Shown piece by piece: positions 36,511-47,827 of a stretch of DNA of 64,000 bases. The notes under the pieces were generated by a model. The model did no database searches. It was not told the DNA's origin and saw only the letters and a program-made list of their open reading frames with translations. Within the stretch, counting starts at the first letter, position 1, and the number at the start of each line of letters is the position of its first letter. The position numbers and the translations under genes are program-made. The stretch comes from Celeribacter baekdonensis (GTDB lineage: Bacteria; Pseudomonadota; Alphaproteobacteria; Rhodobacterales; Rhodobacteraceae): positions 1-64,000 of the forward strand of contig NZ_CP028475.1 in NCBI RefSeq assembly GCF_003047105.1, in the 5' to 3' direction.

Positions 36511-36975
36511 ATGGTCACAACCGATACATCGCATTTGACTCAACTTGGCGGCCCAACCGCTTTGCCCGCCTCCCCGGAAGAGGCGGTGCTCGAACGTGTG
36601 CCACACACCCATGCGGGTGAACGCTATGTGGTGCGCTTCACCGCGCCGGAATTCACCTCGCTCTGCCCGATGACGGTGCAGCCGGATTTCGGCCATCTGA
36701 TGATCGACTATATTCCGGGCACCTGGTTGGTTGAGAGCAAATCGTTGAAACTTTTCCTCGGCGCGTTCCGCAATCACGGCGCGTTTCATGAGGATTGTTC
36801 GGTTTATATCGGCAAACGTTTGGCCGAACTTTTGAACCCGGAATGGTTGCGCATCGGTGCCTATTGGTATCCGCGTGGCGGCATCCCGATTGATGTGTTT
36901 TGGGCCACCGGACCGGAGCCAAAAGACGTTTGGATCCCTGAACAGGGCGTGCCACCTTATCGTGGACGCGGCTGA
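36511..36975 (+). CDS. queF: NADPH-dependent 7-cyano-7-deazaguanine reductase
   Basis: 154 residues, the short type-I QueF. Reduces preQ0 to preQ1 in queuosine synthesis. Cys in [20 protein letters not shown] is the nucleophile and Asp just downstream is the catalytic acid; [22 protein letters not shown] is the NADPH-binding QueF motif. No preQ1 riboswitch is seen before it; it starts just beyond the metK terminator. Confidence 0.95.
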   Translation: MVTTDTSHLTQLGGPTALPASPEEAVLERVPHTHAGERYVVRFTAPEFTSLCPMTVQPDFGHLMIDYIPGTWLVESKSLKLFLGAFRNHGAFHEDCSVYIGKRLAELLNPEWLRIGAYWYPRGGIPIDVFWATGPEPKDVWIPEQGVPPYRGRG

Positions 36976-37010
36976 CGCGCGAGGCGAGCGAAGTCTTTAA
37001 AGGAAAAGAT

Positions 37011-37457
37011 ATGTCCGACACGTTAAGAGATCCTTTGGTCATGCTTTTGGCCGGGGTCGGCATCCCGATCTTTGCGGCGCTGAACGCCCAGCTTGGCGCT
37101 CGGCTCGGCTCACCTGCATTGGCCGCTCTTGTGTTTGCTGTGGTCGCCTTCAGTTCAATTTTTTTGTATCGCGCGGTGTTGGGATCTTCTGTGCCGGTCT
37201 CAACCCTTTTGCATCAGCCCGCCTATCTGTTCGGCGGCGGCGTCCTGTTTGCCTTCTACATCCTGTCCATCACGTCGATTGCGCCGCGTTTCGGTGTCGG
37301 AAATGCGGTGTTCTTTGTCTTGCTTGGACAGATTCTCTCCGCTGGCGTGATCGACCATTTCGGCCTGTTTGGAGCCGCAAAAGTCCAGATTTCCGCAGTG
37401 CGAGGCGCGGGCATGGCCATGATGGCGGGCGGGCTTTTCCTGATCCAACGGGTCTGA
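37011..37457 (+). CDS. DMT-superfamily YdcZ-like membrane protein
   Basis: 148 residues with five hydrophobic helices. Layout and motif LAGVGIPIFAALNAQLG followed by SPALAALVFAVVAF match the YdcZ/DUF606 family of small drug/metabolite transporters, which may act as homodimers or paired subunits. 35 bases after queF; may be co-transcribed, but no shared function is obvious. Confidence 0.8.
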   Translation: MSDTLRDPLVMLLAGVGIPIFAALNAQLGARLGSPALAALVFAVVAFSSIFLYRAVLGSSVPVSTLLHQPAYLFGGGVLFAFYILSITSIAPRFGVGNAVFFVLLGQILSAGVIDHFGLFGAAKVQISAVRGAGMAMMAGGLFLIQRV

Positions 37458-37623
37458 GCTTGCCCTGCGTCGGATTTCTTGGCAAAAGCCCCGCTTGAAC
37501 ACAGCGTATCGTGAAGGTTTGGCAAAATTTTCGGGATGCACTGTCCGAAGACGCGATGTTGTGGGCCTTTTGTCATCCACGCGCGATGCAATGAACGGCC
37601 AAAGGTTTTAAGCGGAGTTTTCC

Positions 37624-39815
<2,192 letters not shown>

Positions 39816-39874
39816 GGCTCTTGACCTTGCCCGCGTGAGCGGGCAGCGTAAGCATCCCTTAGAAGGAAAATGCC

Positions 39875-40486
39875 ATGAGTTTTTGCGTTGCAATTGATGG
39901 ACCCGCCGCCGCCGGAAAAGGCACGATCGCCAAGGCGGTCGCGGATCATTTCGGTTTTGCCCATATGGACACTGGGTTGCTCTATCGTGCGACCGGGGTG
40001 AAGACGTTTCAGGGGCTCACGCCGCTTGAGGCGGCACAAAGCCTGCGCGCCGAAGACCTCAAACGCGACGATTTACGCACGGGGGATGCGGGGCAGGCGG
40101 CAAGCCGCGTGGCGGCAGAACCCGAAGTGCGCGCGGCATTGGTCGATTTTCAACAGGCCTTTGCCCGGCGCGAAGGCGGGGCGGTTTTGGACGGGCGTGA
40201 CATTGGCACGGTGATTTGTCCGGACGCGGAGGTGAAACTTTTCGTCACCGCCACCGATGAAGTGCGCGCGCAGAGACGTCATGCGGAATTGCAGGGCAAA
40301 GGCGAAGAGGTCACGGTTGAGCACGTGTTGGAAGACCTGCGCGAACGCGATGCGCGTGACAGCGCGCGTGCCACGGCCCCACTGGCGGCGGCCACAGATG
40401 CGGTGCTGATCGACACCTCGGAGATGAGTATTGATGAGGCGGTGGCACGGGTCGTGGCGCTGATCGAGGCGCGTCGCAGGGGATAA
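39875..40486 (+). CDS. cmk: Cytidylate kinase
   Basis: 203 residues. Phosphorylates CMP/dCMP. P-loop [33 protein letters not shown] and [22 protein letters not shown] are Cmk-specific. An AGAAGGA site lies 8 bases before ATG 39875. aroA-cmk-rpsA is a common proteobacterial run; here a nitroreductase and an accessory patch separate cmk from rpsA. Confidence 0.95.
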   Translation: MSFCVAIDGPAAAGKGTIAKAVADHFGFAHMDTGLLYRATGVKTFQGLTPLEAAQSLRAEDLKRDDLRTGDAGQAASRVAAEPEVRAALVDFQQAFARREGGAVLDGRDIGTVICPDAEVKLFVTATDEVRAQRRHAELQGKGEEVTVEHVLEDLRERDARDSARATAPLAAATDAVLIDTSEMSIDEAVARVVALIEARRRG

Positions 40487-40693
40487 GGGCGCACACCGGG
40501 CTGCGCATTGGCGCGCAGCATATGAGCGTGCCCGCACTGTTCTTGTTTTTTGTTATTGTATCAATGTGTTGGGTAATGTCGTGCGGTGGCATTGGCTGCG
40601 AGCTGTGCGCTTGTAAGAGGAGGCGTTTGGCCCATATTTGAGCGTAAGACACGCGGAGTACGCGTGCCACTTCACACACAAAGGACTTTACGC

Positions 40694-41326
40694 ATGTTCC
40701 TCGATAAACTCGACTGGCGTTATGCCACCAAAAAAATGGACCCGTCCCAACCTGTCTCCGAAGAAAAGGTTGCTCAGATCGTCGAAGCGATCAGCAAAGC
40801 GCCGACGTCGTCCGGGCTTCAGCCGTTCCACCTCTTTGTGATCCGCAATCCTGAGCTGCGTGAAAAACTAAAAGCCGCTGCCTATGGTCAAGAACAGTTG
40901 ACCGATGGCTCGCATCTTTTGGTGTTTGCCGCTTTTGATGGGTATAACGACGCGCGTATTGACGCCGTGGTGGACCACCATGCCGCCGAGCGCCCTGGCA
41001 CGCGTGAGATGTTGGAAGGCTATTACAACAACCTCAAATCCATGTATCTGCCGCGCGAAGATCACGTGAACTTTGAACATGCCGCTCGTCAGGCCTATAT
41101 CGCACTGGGCTTTGCCTTGGCCGCCGCCGCCGAACTGGGGGTCGACAGCACGCCGATGGAAGGGTTTGATCCGGCGCAGTTCGACGAGATCCTTGGTTTG
41201 AAAGACAAGGGCCTGAAAACCGTGGTGATCCTGCCGTTGGGCACCCGTGCGTCTGAGGGGGATTGGTTGGCCCCGATGAAAAAAGTGCGCAAGCCCGCAG
41301 AAGATTTGATCACCGAGATCAATTGA
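40694..41326 (+). CDS. Nitroreductase family NAD(P)H oxidoreductase
   Basis: 210-residue FMN enzyme of the NfsB/NfnB type. RYATKKMD, ISKAPTSSGLQPFHLFVIRN, AYIALGFALAAAAELGVDSTPMEGFDP and VVILPLGTRASEGDWLAPMKKVRKP are typical. Reduces nitroaromatics or quinones. AAGGA precedes ATG 40694 (the in-frame start at 40586 would add a non-homologous leader). Followed by a terminator. Confidence 0.88.
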   Translation: MFLDKLDWRYATKKMDPSQPVSEEKVAQIVEAISKAPTSSGLQPFHLFVIRNPELREKLKAAAYGQEQLTDGSHLLVFAAFDGYNDARIDAVVDHHAAERPGTREMLEGYYNNLKSMYLPREDHVNFEHAARQAYIALGFALAAAAELGVDSTPMEGFDPAQFDEILGLKDKGLKTVVILPLGTRASEGDWLAPMKKVRKPAEDLITEIN

Positions 41327-41349
41327 GAGATCGACTGATCCCATGGTGT

Positions 41350-41387
41350 AAAAGGCCGGGGCTGAGTGAATCAGTTCCGGCCTTTTT
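41350..41387 (+). terminator. Rho-independent terminator
   Basis: aaaggccgg / ccggccttttt stem after the nitroreductase gene. Confidence 0.8.
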
Positions 41388-41416
41388 GTCTCCGCGCTGC
41401 GCCGACTGGAGACGGA

Positions 41417-42040
41417 TTAGTTTGGTTTTGCGCGGTGTAGCACGAAATTCAAGACAGGCGGCAGAAGCGCCAGAACGGCAATCAGCCCAAGCATGTCACC
41501 CAGCGCGAATTTGATCGCGTTGAGCCGCAGGTCGAAAGAGGCCGTGTCGTGGGGGACATAGAAAATATGGATGAGCAGGCTGATCATGATGGAGGAGAGA
41601 AAGCCCACCGCGATGAGTTTACGCCAGCTCAACTCCGGGCTTGGGGGGACATGGTGCCCGCAGCGTGATGCCCAGTCGATGGCGGAAAAGATGAACGGCG
41701 CTGTGCCATAGCTGATGCATAAGGAAATATATGTGCGGCTTGATCCCCACGGCAAATCTATAAACAGAACTGATGCAAGAATGGCACCGGGGAGCAAGTA
41801 TAAAATGGAACGCCAGCCCTCGAAAAAGGCGGAGATGATTTTGATCCCGAATGGGAGGTAGATCAAGATCGCGCCTCCGCCTAGCATCCCTATTTGGGGC
41901 AAGATCAGTTTTTGGAGCGGTGAGATCACCAACCAAGTGACCGCCATTGCCAAAAACAACGCACCGCTATGAACCGCGACTGGGCGCAAGACCGAAAAAG
42001 GAGAAGAGTGGGTGACGCGGGTCGAACTCAACATACGCAA
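41417..42040 (-). CDS. Polytopic membrane protein, function unknown
   Basis: 207 residues with about six hydrophobic segments. The arrangement GAILIYLPFGIKIISAFFEGWRSILYLLPGAILA resembles the MASE1-type membrane sensory fold, but no output domain is attached. Lies 34 bases downstream of a small winged-helix regulator on the same strand, suggesting a sensor-regulator or regulated-transporter pair. Base composition is slightly AT-richer than the neighbouring core genes. Confidence 0.6.
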   Translation of the reverse strand: MRMLSSTRVTHSSPFSVLRPVAVHSGALFLAMAVTWLVISPLQKLILPQIGMLGGGAILIYLPFGIKIISAFFEGWRSILYLLPGAILASVLFIDLPWGSSRTYISLCISYGTAPFIFSAIDWASRCGHHVPPSPELSWRKLIAVGFLSSIMISLLIHIFYVPHDTASFDLRLNAIKFALGDMLGLIAVLALLPPVLNFVLHRAKPN

Positions 42041-42074
42041 CCCCTCAATATTGGTCTTTTGACAAAAGCTGTTG

Positions 42075-42386
42075 CTATGTGTTCTGCGCGTTTTGATCTT
42101 TGATCCGGTAAGACCCGTGCGGCAGATCGTCGGACTTTTCGATAAAGCCTTTTTCGATCAGCCGTTTGAGAGCGCGGTGAAACGTAGGCTGAGACACATC
42201 GCGAAGGGTGGGCTGAGCTCGCACCCGTTCTGTCGTGCACATGCCGGCATCGGACACAGCACAGAATGCGAGAAATATATCTTTCTCGTTCCGAGACAGG
42301 GTGCTGAGACCCAAATCTGTTTCCATATTGTGAAGCAAAACCCGCAACTGCGCGAGCTGTGCAAAAATAGTCTGATCCATTCCCAT
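42075..42386 (-). CDS. Small winged-helix (MarR-like) transcriptional regulator
   Basis: 103 residues. SRNEKDIFLAFCAVSDAG ... TLRDVSQPTFHRALKRLIEKGFIEKSDDLPHGSYRI is a winged helix with the recognition helix at about residues 68-82 and a wing at 85-97. No ligand domain. Translated from ATG 42386 or 42380. Probably regulates itself and the membrane protein gene just downstream. Confidence 0.65.
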   Translation of the reverse strand: MGMDQTIFAQLAQLRVLLHNMETDLGLSTLSRNEKDIFLAFCAVSDAGMCTTERVRAQPTLRDVSQPTFHRALKRLIEKGFIEKSDDLPHGSYRIKDQNAQNT

Positions 42387-42637
42387 TAAGTGTTAGCACC
42401 CATCTGACATATACTGGCCTTCGATTTAGGCCTAAAAAACCATAGTCAAGATGCATATCACGGCTTTGATTTGGATCAAAAAACATTTGATCACTTTTCC
42501 TGTTTGGGGAGGCAGATCTCTTTGTGCGTATTTGCGATAGTCAGGTTATAAATTTCCGTAGTCACTAACCTTATAGTTGTTTTTGCGGTGACTGGGTAGG
42601 ACAAAAGTCGCATTTTGCCATAGGCTGGCAGGATGTC

Positions 42638-42671
42638 GGCGTCATCTCGCCACAATGGGCGAGATGACGCC
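42638..42671. terminator. Strong hairpin beyond the Hint-domain gene
   Basis: Perfect 14-bp inverted repeat ggcgtcatctcgcc / ggcgagatgacgcc with a 6-base loop, 7 bases past the stop at 42679. No T run follows on the minus strand, so a rho-independent terminator or mRNA 3'-end stabiliser are both possible. Confidence 0.6.
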
Positions 42672-42678
42672 TAGTCTT

Positions 42679-43665
42679 CTAAATGACTGTACAGCTGAGC
42701 AACCGGGCTTCGCGATTCGTTGCGATAGCATAGGCCGGGAGCACATATCCTGCGTCGAGGTCTTTGAATTCCGGGAAGATGGCAAGAATTTCTGCGATGT
42801 CGTCGGGGGTGAGGCTGCGAAGGCCAACTTGACCAAGAAGAAGCGTCTCGGTCGCAAGGCCATTTGAATGGATCACGGAGTGGGTGTCACAAAGGATGTG
42901 GTAATACGTCACTTCTTTTGCGTCGAGGTGTTGCGATGCCTGATGGCCGATAAAGGATTTTGCCGGGCATAGGGTTTCGTCCATCCCAAGGAGCAATTCG
43001 ACCGCGTGACCTTCGATCAGGATGCGGTGTTGGGGCGAGACGTAGAGGTCCGTGTGGGGGCGACCCGGTCCAAACGCATTTGCATGGATGCAGATGGGGG
43101 CCAAGCGTTTGCGTGTTTCGTGGCAGGTGATGTCACGCAAGGGGATCGTTTTTTTGCCGATCCATTTGATTTCTTGTGGAGACCCTTCAATATCAAGTAC
43201 GAAATCACCGGGTTGAAGGGTCTCCACGGCACGCTCTCCACTGGGGGTGAGGATGAGCGTACCTGCGCCAAAACATACCGGGGTGAAGTCCGAGTAAGGC
43301 GCGGGGGAAAGGTCAATGACGACGGCCACTGCGGACAGCAGATTGGGAGGGCCATCGGGGTAGACGAAGTAAATCTGACCGCCAGCTTCGAAAGCGACGA
43401 TATCCTTTGATGTGCCAAGGGGCACGACAACACCAAGCACTTCAACGCCCGGTGTCGCGGTGCCGGAGCCGATATAGGTGACGGGCTCACCATTGAATGT
43501 GGCGACGCCGTCATCGTTGGAATCAAAGACCGCGTCGTCGTTTGTGAAGGTTCCTGATGTTGTCGACCCGAAGGAGGAAAGCACGAGTGTCTGTGATCCT
43601 GAGAGCAAATCCAAGGAGAGCAGGGAGCCGTTATATGCGACTGCGTCGATCGTGGAACTGGGCAT
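42679..43665 (-). CDS. Hint (Hedgehog/intein)-domain protein
   Basis: 328 residues. N-terminal 140 residues form a beta-rich, Asp/Ser/Thr-rich module (VAYNGSLLSLDLLSG, FDSNDDGVATFNGEPVTYIGSG). Then comes a Hint_2 domain: VCFGAGTLILTPSGERAVETLQPGDFVLD, with the would-be nucleophilic Cys, IKWIGKKTIPL and LYVSPQHRILIEG with the conserved His. Such domains self-cleave in hedgehog and inteins; in roseobacters they often occur in secreted, repeat-carrying proteins. No signal peptide is seen, so type I secretion is possible. ATG 43665 with GGAG upstream is preferred over ATG 43677. Confidence 0.8.
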   Translation of the reverse strand: MPSSTIDAVAYNGSLLSLDLLSGSQTLVLSSFGSTTSGTFTNDDAVFDSNDDGVATFNGEPVTYIGSGTATPGVEVLGVVVPLGTSKDIVAFEAGGQIYFVYPDGPPNLLSAVAVVIDLSPAPYSDFTPVCFGAGTLILTPSGERAVETLQPGDFVLDIEGSPQEIKWIGKKTIPLRDITCHETRKRLAPICIHANAFGPGRPHTDLYVSPQHRILIEGHAVELLLGMDETLCPAKSFIGHQASQHLDAKEVTYYHILCDTHSVIHSNGLATETLLLGQVGLRSLTPDDIAEILAIFPEFKDLDAGYVLPAYAIATNREARLLSCTVI

Positions 43666-43697
43666 GGGGCACTCCATGATGAAATCATTGTGATTAC

Positions 43698-43710
43698 AGT
43701 CACAGTGACT
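43698..43710. promoter_or_regulatory. Palindrome upstream of Hint-domain gene
   Basis: agtcacagtgact is a perfect 13-base palindrome (6-bp arms around a central A) about 33 bases upstream of the Hint gene's start, a typical place for an operator. Binding protein unknown. Confidence 0.35.
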
Positions 43711-43729
43711 ACACGCATTTGGCGAGTCA

Positions 43730-44050
43730 AATCTAATTGAGGGCTAGTTTCTGCCTTGGGTTGTGTTTATTTTTAATATTTCATTATAAAACAATGAGTT
43801 GAAATTAAAATTGTCGTTGTTTCCATTTTGGAAATTATTCAAATTGACTGTTAATTAGTCTTATGTCCAATCAATCTTGATGTTTTTGAGTTAAATTTTT
43901 GACATTTTTAAAGTCATTTTGGCGGCGCTGAGCCGACTTGGCGGGCGTCGAATGCGTTTGTCCGCTGATGATTCGTAGGTGATTCTTAAAAAACCGGTGT
44001 GGAAGATGGACTGTGCTGTTGCGCGGTAAAGTGAGAGAGAGGGCATCATT
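43730..44050. other. AT-rich spacer before rpsA
   Basis: Markedly AT-rich stretch (43740-43920) with long A and T runs and no open frame of note. It separates the accessory patch from rpsA and could be a boundary, a curved/H-NS-type binding region or simply unselected spacer. Confidence 0.5.
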
Positions 44051-44052
44051 TC

Positions 44053-44081
44053 TTGCAAAACCGGAGAAACTCTCCTATATG
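44053..44081 (+). promoter_or_regulatory. Probable sigma-70 promoter of rpsA
   Basis: TTGCAA (44053-44058), 17-base spacer, TATATG (44076-44081). It gives a leader of about 165 bases before rpsA, long enough for the autoregulatory structure known for rpsA in other proteobacteria. Confidence 0.5.
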
Positions 44082-44251
44082 CGCGACTGTTAACGAGGCA
44101 ATCAGGTCGCACAAAGCGAATGACACAGGGGTGGGGAAGCTCTCCCCCTGATCGTTTCGTGTTCGAAGAATGAGCAGGCAAATCGTAATTGAAGACCGGC
44201 GGAGACAACCGCATGGCCCGTATAAACGTTTGAAAAGGAAATTGAGACCAC

Positions 44252-45931
44252 ATGGCTCAGAACGTATCTATGGAGGACTTCGAAGCCCTCTTGAATGAAA
44301 GCTTCGAAATTGACACCCCGGCAGAAGGCTCGGTTGTCCGCGGTAAGGTTCTTGCGATTGAAGCAGGCCAAGCCATCATCGACGTCGGCTACAAAATGGA
44401 AGGCCGCATCGATCTTAAAGAATTCGCAAATCCTGGTGAAGCTCCCTCCGTTGCCGTTGGCGACGAGGTCGAAGTGTTCCTCGACCGTGTCGAGAACGCC
44501 CGTGGCGAAGCTGTCATTTCGCGTGACAAAGCCCGCCGCGAAGAAGCCTGGGATCGTTTGGAAAAAGCCTATGCATCCGAAGAGCGCGTCGATGGCGTTA
44601 TCTTTGGTCGCGTCAAAGGCGGCTTCACGGTTGACCTCGGCGGCGCTGTTGCGTTCCTTCCGGGCTCCCAAGTTGACGTGCGCCCCGTGCGCGACGCTGG
44701 CCCGCTCATGGGTCTCAAGCAGCCGTTCCAGGTTCTCAAAATGGACCGTCGTCGTGGCAACATCGTTGTGTCGCGTCGTGCGATCCTTGAAGAATCCCGT
44801 GCAGAACAGCGCGCAGAAGTCATTGGCGGTCTGACCGAAGGTCAGGAAGTTGACGGCGTGGTCAAAAACATCACCGAATACGGTGCGTTTGTGGACCTCG
44901 GCGGTGTTGACGGCCTGTTGCACGTCACCGACATGGCATGGCGTCGCGTGAACCACCCGTCCGAGATCCTCGCCATCGGCGAAACGATCAAAGTTCAGGT
45001 GATCAAGATCAACAAAGAGACCCACCGTATCTCCCTCGGCATGAAACAGCTGCAGGACGATCCGTGGGATGCTGTTGAGACCAAATATGCACTCGAAACC
45101 GTGCACACCGGTCGCGTCACCAACATCACCGATTACGGCGCATTTGTGGAACTTGAGCCGGGCGTTGAAGGCCTTGTTCACGTGTCTGAAATGTCCTGGA
45201 CCAAGAAAAACGTCCATCCGGGCAAAATCGTGTCCACAAGCCAGGAAGTGGAAGTCATGGTTCTCGAAATCGACACCGCGAAACGTCGCGTGTCCCTCGG
45301 TCTCAAACAAACCATGCGCAACCCGTGGGAACTCTTTGCTGAAACCCACCCGGAAGGCACCGTTGTCGAAGGCGAAGTCAAGAACATCACCGAATTCGGT
45401 CTGTTCGTGGGTCTGCCGGGCGACATCGACGGCATGGTTCACTTGTCCGATCTGTCCTGGGACGAGCGTGGCGAAGACGCCATCCAGAACTACCACAAGA
45501 ACGACATGGTCAAAGCCGTTGTCACCGAGGTCGATGTTGAGAAAGAGCGTATCTCTCTCTCCATCAAAGGTCTCGACGACAGCTTCTCCGGTGCAGTTGA
45601 GGGCGTGAAACGCGGCTCGATCATCACCGTGGCTGTGACCGCGATCGAAGAAGGCGGGATCGAAGTGGAATATGAAGGCGCGAAATCCTTCATCCGCCGC
45701 TCTGACCTGTCCCGTGATCGTGCCGATCAACGCCCTGAGCGCTTCCAAATCGGGGATCACCTCGATGTGCGCGTGACCAACGTTGATCAGAAAACCCGTC
45801 GTTTGGGTCTGTCGATCAAAGCACGCGAAATCGCTGAAGAAAAAGAAGCCGTCGAACAGTATGGCTCTTCCGCTTCTGGCGCGTCCTTGGGCGATATCCT
45901 CGGCGCGGCTCTGAAGTCTGGCGACGAATAA
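44252..45931 (+). CDS. rpsA: 30S ribosomal protein S1
   Basis: 559 residues. Six S1 (OB-fold) domains in a row; clear examples are GQEVDGVVKNITEYGAFVDLGGVDGLLHVTDMAW and TGRVTNITDYGAFVELEPGVEGLVHVSEMSW. It delivers mRNA to the 30S subunit during initiation. Ends in a short, Ser/Gly-rich tail (SSASGASLGDILG). Transcribed from its own promoter and followed by the 41-bp hairpin repeat and a terminator. Confidence 0.97.
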   Translation: MAQNVSMEDFEALLNESFEIDTPAEGSVVRGKVLAIEAGQAIIDVGYKMEGRIDLKEFANPGEAPSVAVGDEVEVFLDRVENARGEAVISRDKARREEAWDRLEKAYASEERVDGVIFGRVKGGFTVDLGGAVAFLPGSQVDVRPVRDAGPLMGLKQPFQVLKMDRRRGNIVVSRRAILEESRAEQRAEVIGGLTEGQEVDGVVKNITEYGAFVDLGGVDGLLHVTDMAWRRVNHPSEILAIGETIKVQVIKINKETHRISLGMKQLQDDPWDAVETKYALETVHTGRVTNITDYGAFVELEPGVEGLVHVSEMSWTKKNVHPGKIVSTSQEVEVMVLEIDTAKRRVSLGLKQTMRNPWELFAETHPEGTVVEGEVKNITEFGLFVGLPGDIDGMVHLSDLSWDERGEDAIQNYHKNDMVKAVVTEVDVEKERISLSIKGLDDSFSGAVEGVKRGSIITVAVTAIEEGGIEVEYEGAKSFIRRSDLSRDRADQRPERFQIGDHLDVRVTNVDQKTRRLGLSIKAREIAEEKEAVEQYGSSASGASLGDILGAALKSGDE

Positions 45932-45945
45932 TCACTTCGCCTAAC

Positions 45946-45986
45946 GCGTCACGCCTTTAACCTGAGACAGGGGAAAGGTGTGACGC
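45946..45986. repeat. 41-bp hairpin repeat, copy 2
   Basis: 13-bp arms (gcgtcacgccttt / aaaggtgtgacgc) with the same 15-base loop aacctgagacagggg as at 30787-30827. The right arm plus flank (aaggtgtgacgctt, 45975-45988) also recurs exactly at 46365-46378, close to ihfB. Confidence 0.8.
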
Positions 45987-46008
45987 TTTAAGTGCGATCA
46001 AGACTTTG

Positions 46009-46040
46009 AAAAGGCCCTGCTTTATCGCGGGGCCTTTTTG
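46009..46040 (+). terminator. Rho-independent terminator of rpsA
   Basis: aaaaggccctgc / gcggggcctttttg stem (one G-U pair) followed by a T run, 80 bases after the rpsA stop. Confidence 0.8.
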
Positions 46041-46411
46041 CATGAGCGCAATGGAGGCCTCCCCCAGCGGCAGCCTGCCCGAATCGCTTTGGCTTCGCCG
46101 CAGCGCAGCGTTCTGTCGGATGTCTCCTTGGCCGACGAAATTGTGAGGTTTTTGGATTTTTGGGCTAAATCTCAGCACATTAGGGGCAAAAAAATTCATT
46201 CCATGCCTCGGACCCTATTCCCCGCCAAACGATCCCATCCTATAGTCATAGGACAAATGAGAACGTCAAAGTGTTGCGCCAAAAATCGAAAACTGGGCTT
46301 TGCTGCAATGCCGTACAACCCTGACTGTTGTTCGCGCTGCGTATGATCCTATATCTCAGATGATAAGGTGTGACGCTTGAAAGAAACGCGCCCAAACCAA
46401 GGGGGGACTTC
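46041..46411. other. Gap with ihfB promoter
   Basis: No gene seen. It holds a possible promoter (TTGTTC at 46328-46333, 16-base spacer, TATATC at 46350-46355) and a 14-base copy of the hairpin-repeat right arm (46365-46378) between that promoter and ihfB. Confidence 0.45.
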
Positions 46412-46693
46412 ATGATCCGGTCTGAACTGATCCAGAAGATCGCTGATGAGAATCCGCATCTTTATCAACGCGACGTTGAGCGGATCGTGAACACGATCTT
46501 TGAAGAGATCATCGAAGCAATGGCGCGTGGCGACAGAGTCGAACTGCGCGGATTTGGCGCCTTTTCCGTCAAGAAACGGGATGCAAGACTGGGACGCAAT
46601 CCGCGCACTGGCGAAAGCGTTCCGGTTGACGAAAAGCATGTGCCGTTTTTCAAAACGGGTAAGCTGTTGCGCGATCGCCTAAACGGCGAGTGA
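46412..46693 (+). CDS. ihfB: Integration host factor subunit beta
   Basis: 93 residues. HU/IHF family DNA-bending protein. [33 protein letters not shown] is the dimerising helical part and [31 protein letters not shown] the beta-arm with the intercalating Pro (NPRTG). Heterodimer partner IhfA is not in the window. rpsA-ihfB order is conserved in proteobacteria. Confidence 0.95.
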   Translation: MIRSELIQKIADENPHLYQRDVERIVNTIFEEIIEAMARGDRVELRGFGAFSVKKRDARLGRNPRTGESVPVDEKHVPFFKTGKLLRDRLNGE

Positions 46694-46720
46694 GTTTTGA
46701 CATACAGGAAGGGGGCGCTG

Positions 46721-47068
46721 ATGCGCTACATCCGTTACGCGTTTCTCGCGGCTCTTGCCGTGGTGCTGGTCACTGTGGCCTTGGCCAACCGCGATGTTGT
46801 TGTGCTCCACCTTTTGCCCGTAGAATTGGCCGGCCTGACTGGGCTGTCCTTGTCGGTGAGTTTGCCGATGTTTGTGGTGATCTTTGGCGCGATTGTCGCC
46901 GGGCTTTTGATCGGCTTTGTCTGGGAATACATGCGTGAGTACAAACACCGCTCCGCCGCCTCAGGCCATAAACGCGAAAAAGAAAAACTGGCGCGCGAAG
47001 TCAACAAGCTGAAAACCGCCAAAGCCAAAAGTGAGGGCGATGAAGTCCTCGCGCTTTTGGAAAACTGA
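46721..47068 (+). CDS. lapA: LapA-domain membrane protein
   Basis: 115 residues. Two membrane helices (YAFLAALAVVLVTVALANRDVVVLHLLP and LPMFVVIFGAIVAGLLIGFVWEYMREYK) and a charged cytoplasmic coiled-coil tail. This is the DUF1049/LapA fold, in E. coli a partner of LapB in regulating LPS synthesis; no lapB homologue lies adjacent. ATG 46721 has a purine-rich site and replaces an earlier in-frame start. Between ihfB and trpF, as in other Rhodobacterales. Confidence 0.85.
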   Translation: MRYIRYAFLAALAVVLVTVALANRDVVVLHLLPVELAGLTGLSLSVSLPMFVVIFGAIVAGLLIGFVWEYMREYKHRSAASGHKREKEKLAREVNKLKTAKAKSEGDEVLALLEN

Positions 47069-47086
47069 GTGCACTAGAACAGCTCC

Positions 47087-47728
47087 ATGGACACACGTGT
47101 TAAAATTTGCGGGCTGAGCACGCCTGAGACGGTCGACGTGGCTGTTGAGGCCGGAGCGCAATATTTAGGCTTTGTGTTTTTTCCGAAATCCCCCCGCTAT
47201 GTCGATATTCCCCAAGCGCGTGCGCTGGCGGTTGAGGTGCCTACGGGGGTGGCCAAGGTCGCTTTGGTGGTGAATGCCACCGATGCGGAACTGGATCGGA
47301 TCACCGATCAGGTGCCGCTCGATATGCTGCAACTTCACGGCACGGAAAGCCTTGATCGGGTGTCGGACATCCGTGCGCGCTATGGCTTGCCGGTGATGAA
47401 GGCTGTGGGCGTCTCTGGGCCTGAAGATTTGGCGGCGCTGGATGCCTATGGCATGGTCGCGGATCAGATTTTGGTCGATACCAAAGCCCCAAAAGGCGCG
47501 GTCATTCCCGGTGGCAATGGTGTCTCCTTTGATTGGCGGCTGATTTCCAAACGGGCATGGAATGCGCCGTGGATGTTGGCGGGTGGATTGACGGCGGACA
47601 ACGTGGTCTCTGCGATCCAAATGACTGGCGCGAAACAGGTTGATTTGTCCTCTGGCGTCGAAAGCGCGCCAGGGGTGAAGGACCCGGCCAAAATACGCGC
47701 CTTTATGGCCGCCATCCGGGGCGCCTGA
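47087..47728 (+). CDS. trpF: Phosphoribosylanthranilate isomerase
   Basis: 213 residues, TIM-barrel enzyme of tryptophan synthesis. [35 protein letters not shown] carries the catalytic Cys near the N-terminus. [23 protein letters not shown] and [14 protein letters not shown] contain the active-site Asp and the phosphate-binding loop. Adjacent to trpB but about 100 bases apart. Confidence 0.95.
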   Translation: MDTRVKICGLSTPETVDVAVEAGAQYLGFVFFPKSPRYVDIPQARALAVEVPTGVAKVALVVNATDAELDRITDQVPLDMLQLHGTESLDRVSDIRARYGLPVMKAVGVSGPEDLAALDAYGMVADQILVDTKAPKGAVIPGGNGVSFDWRLISKRAWNAPWMLAGGLTADNVVSAIQMTGAKQVDLSSGVESAPGVKDPAKIRAFMAAIRGA

Positions 47729-47827
47729 CCGGCTTTTTCGAGTATTTTCCCTGCAATGAAGACGGGCGCGCTTTACCGGCCCGCGCCCGTGAGCTACATC
47801 CATGTGGATCCGCAAAGGAGCATCGCG

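Noticed and set aside
35345..36511. 388-codon open frame opposite metK
   Set aside because: Shadow of metK with no ribosome binding site or recognisable motif.
44102..45760. 552-codon open frame on the minus strand
   Set aside because: It is the antisense of rpsA; its His/Phe/Val-rich translation mirrors S1 repeats and it has no start signal of its own.
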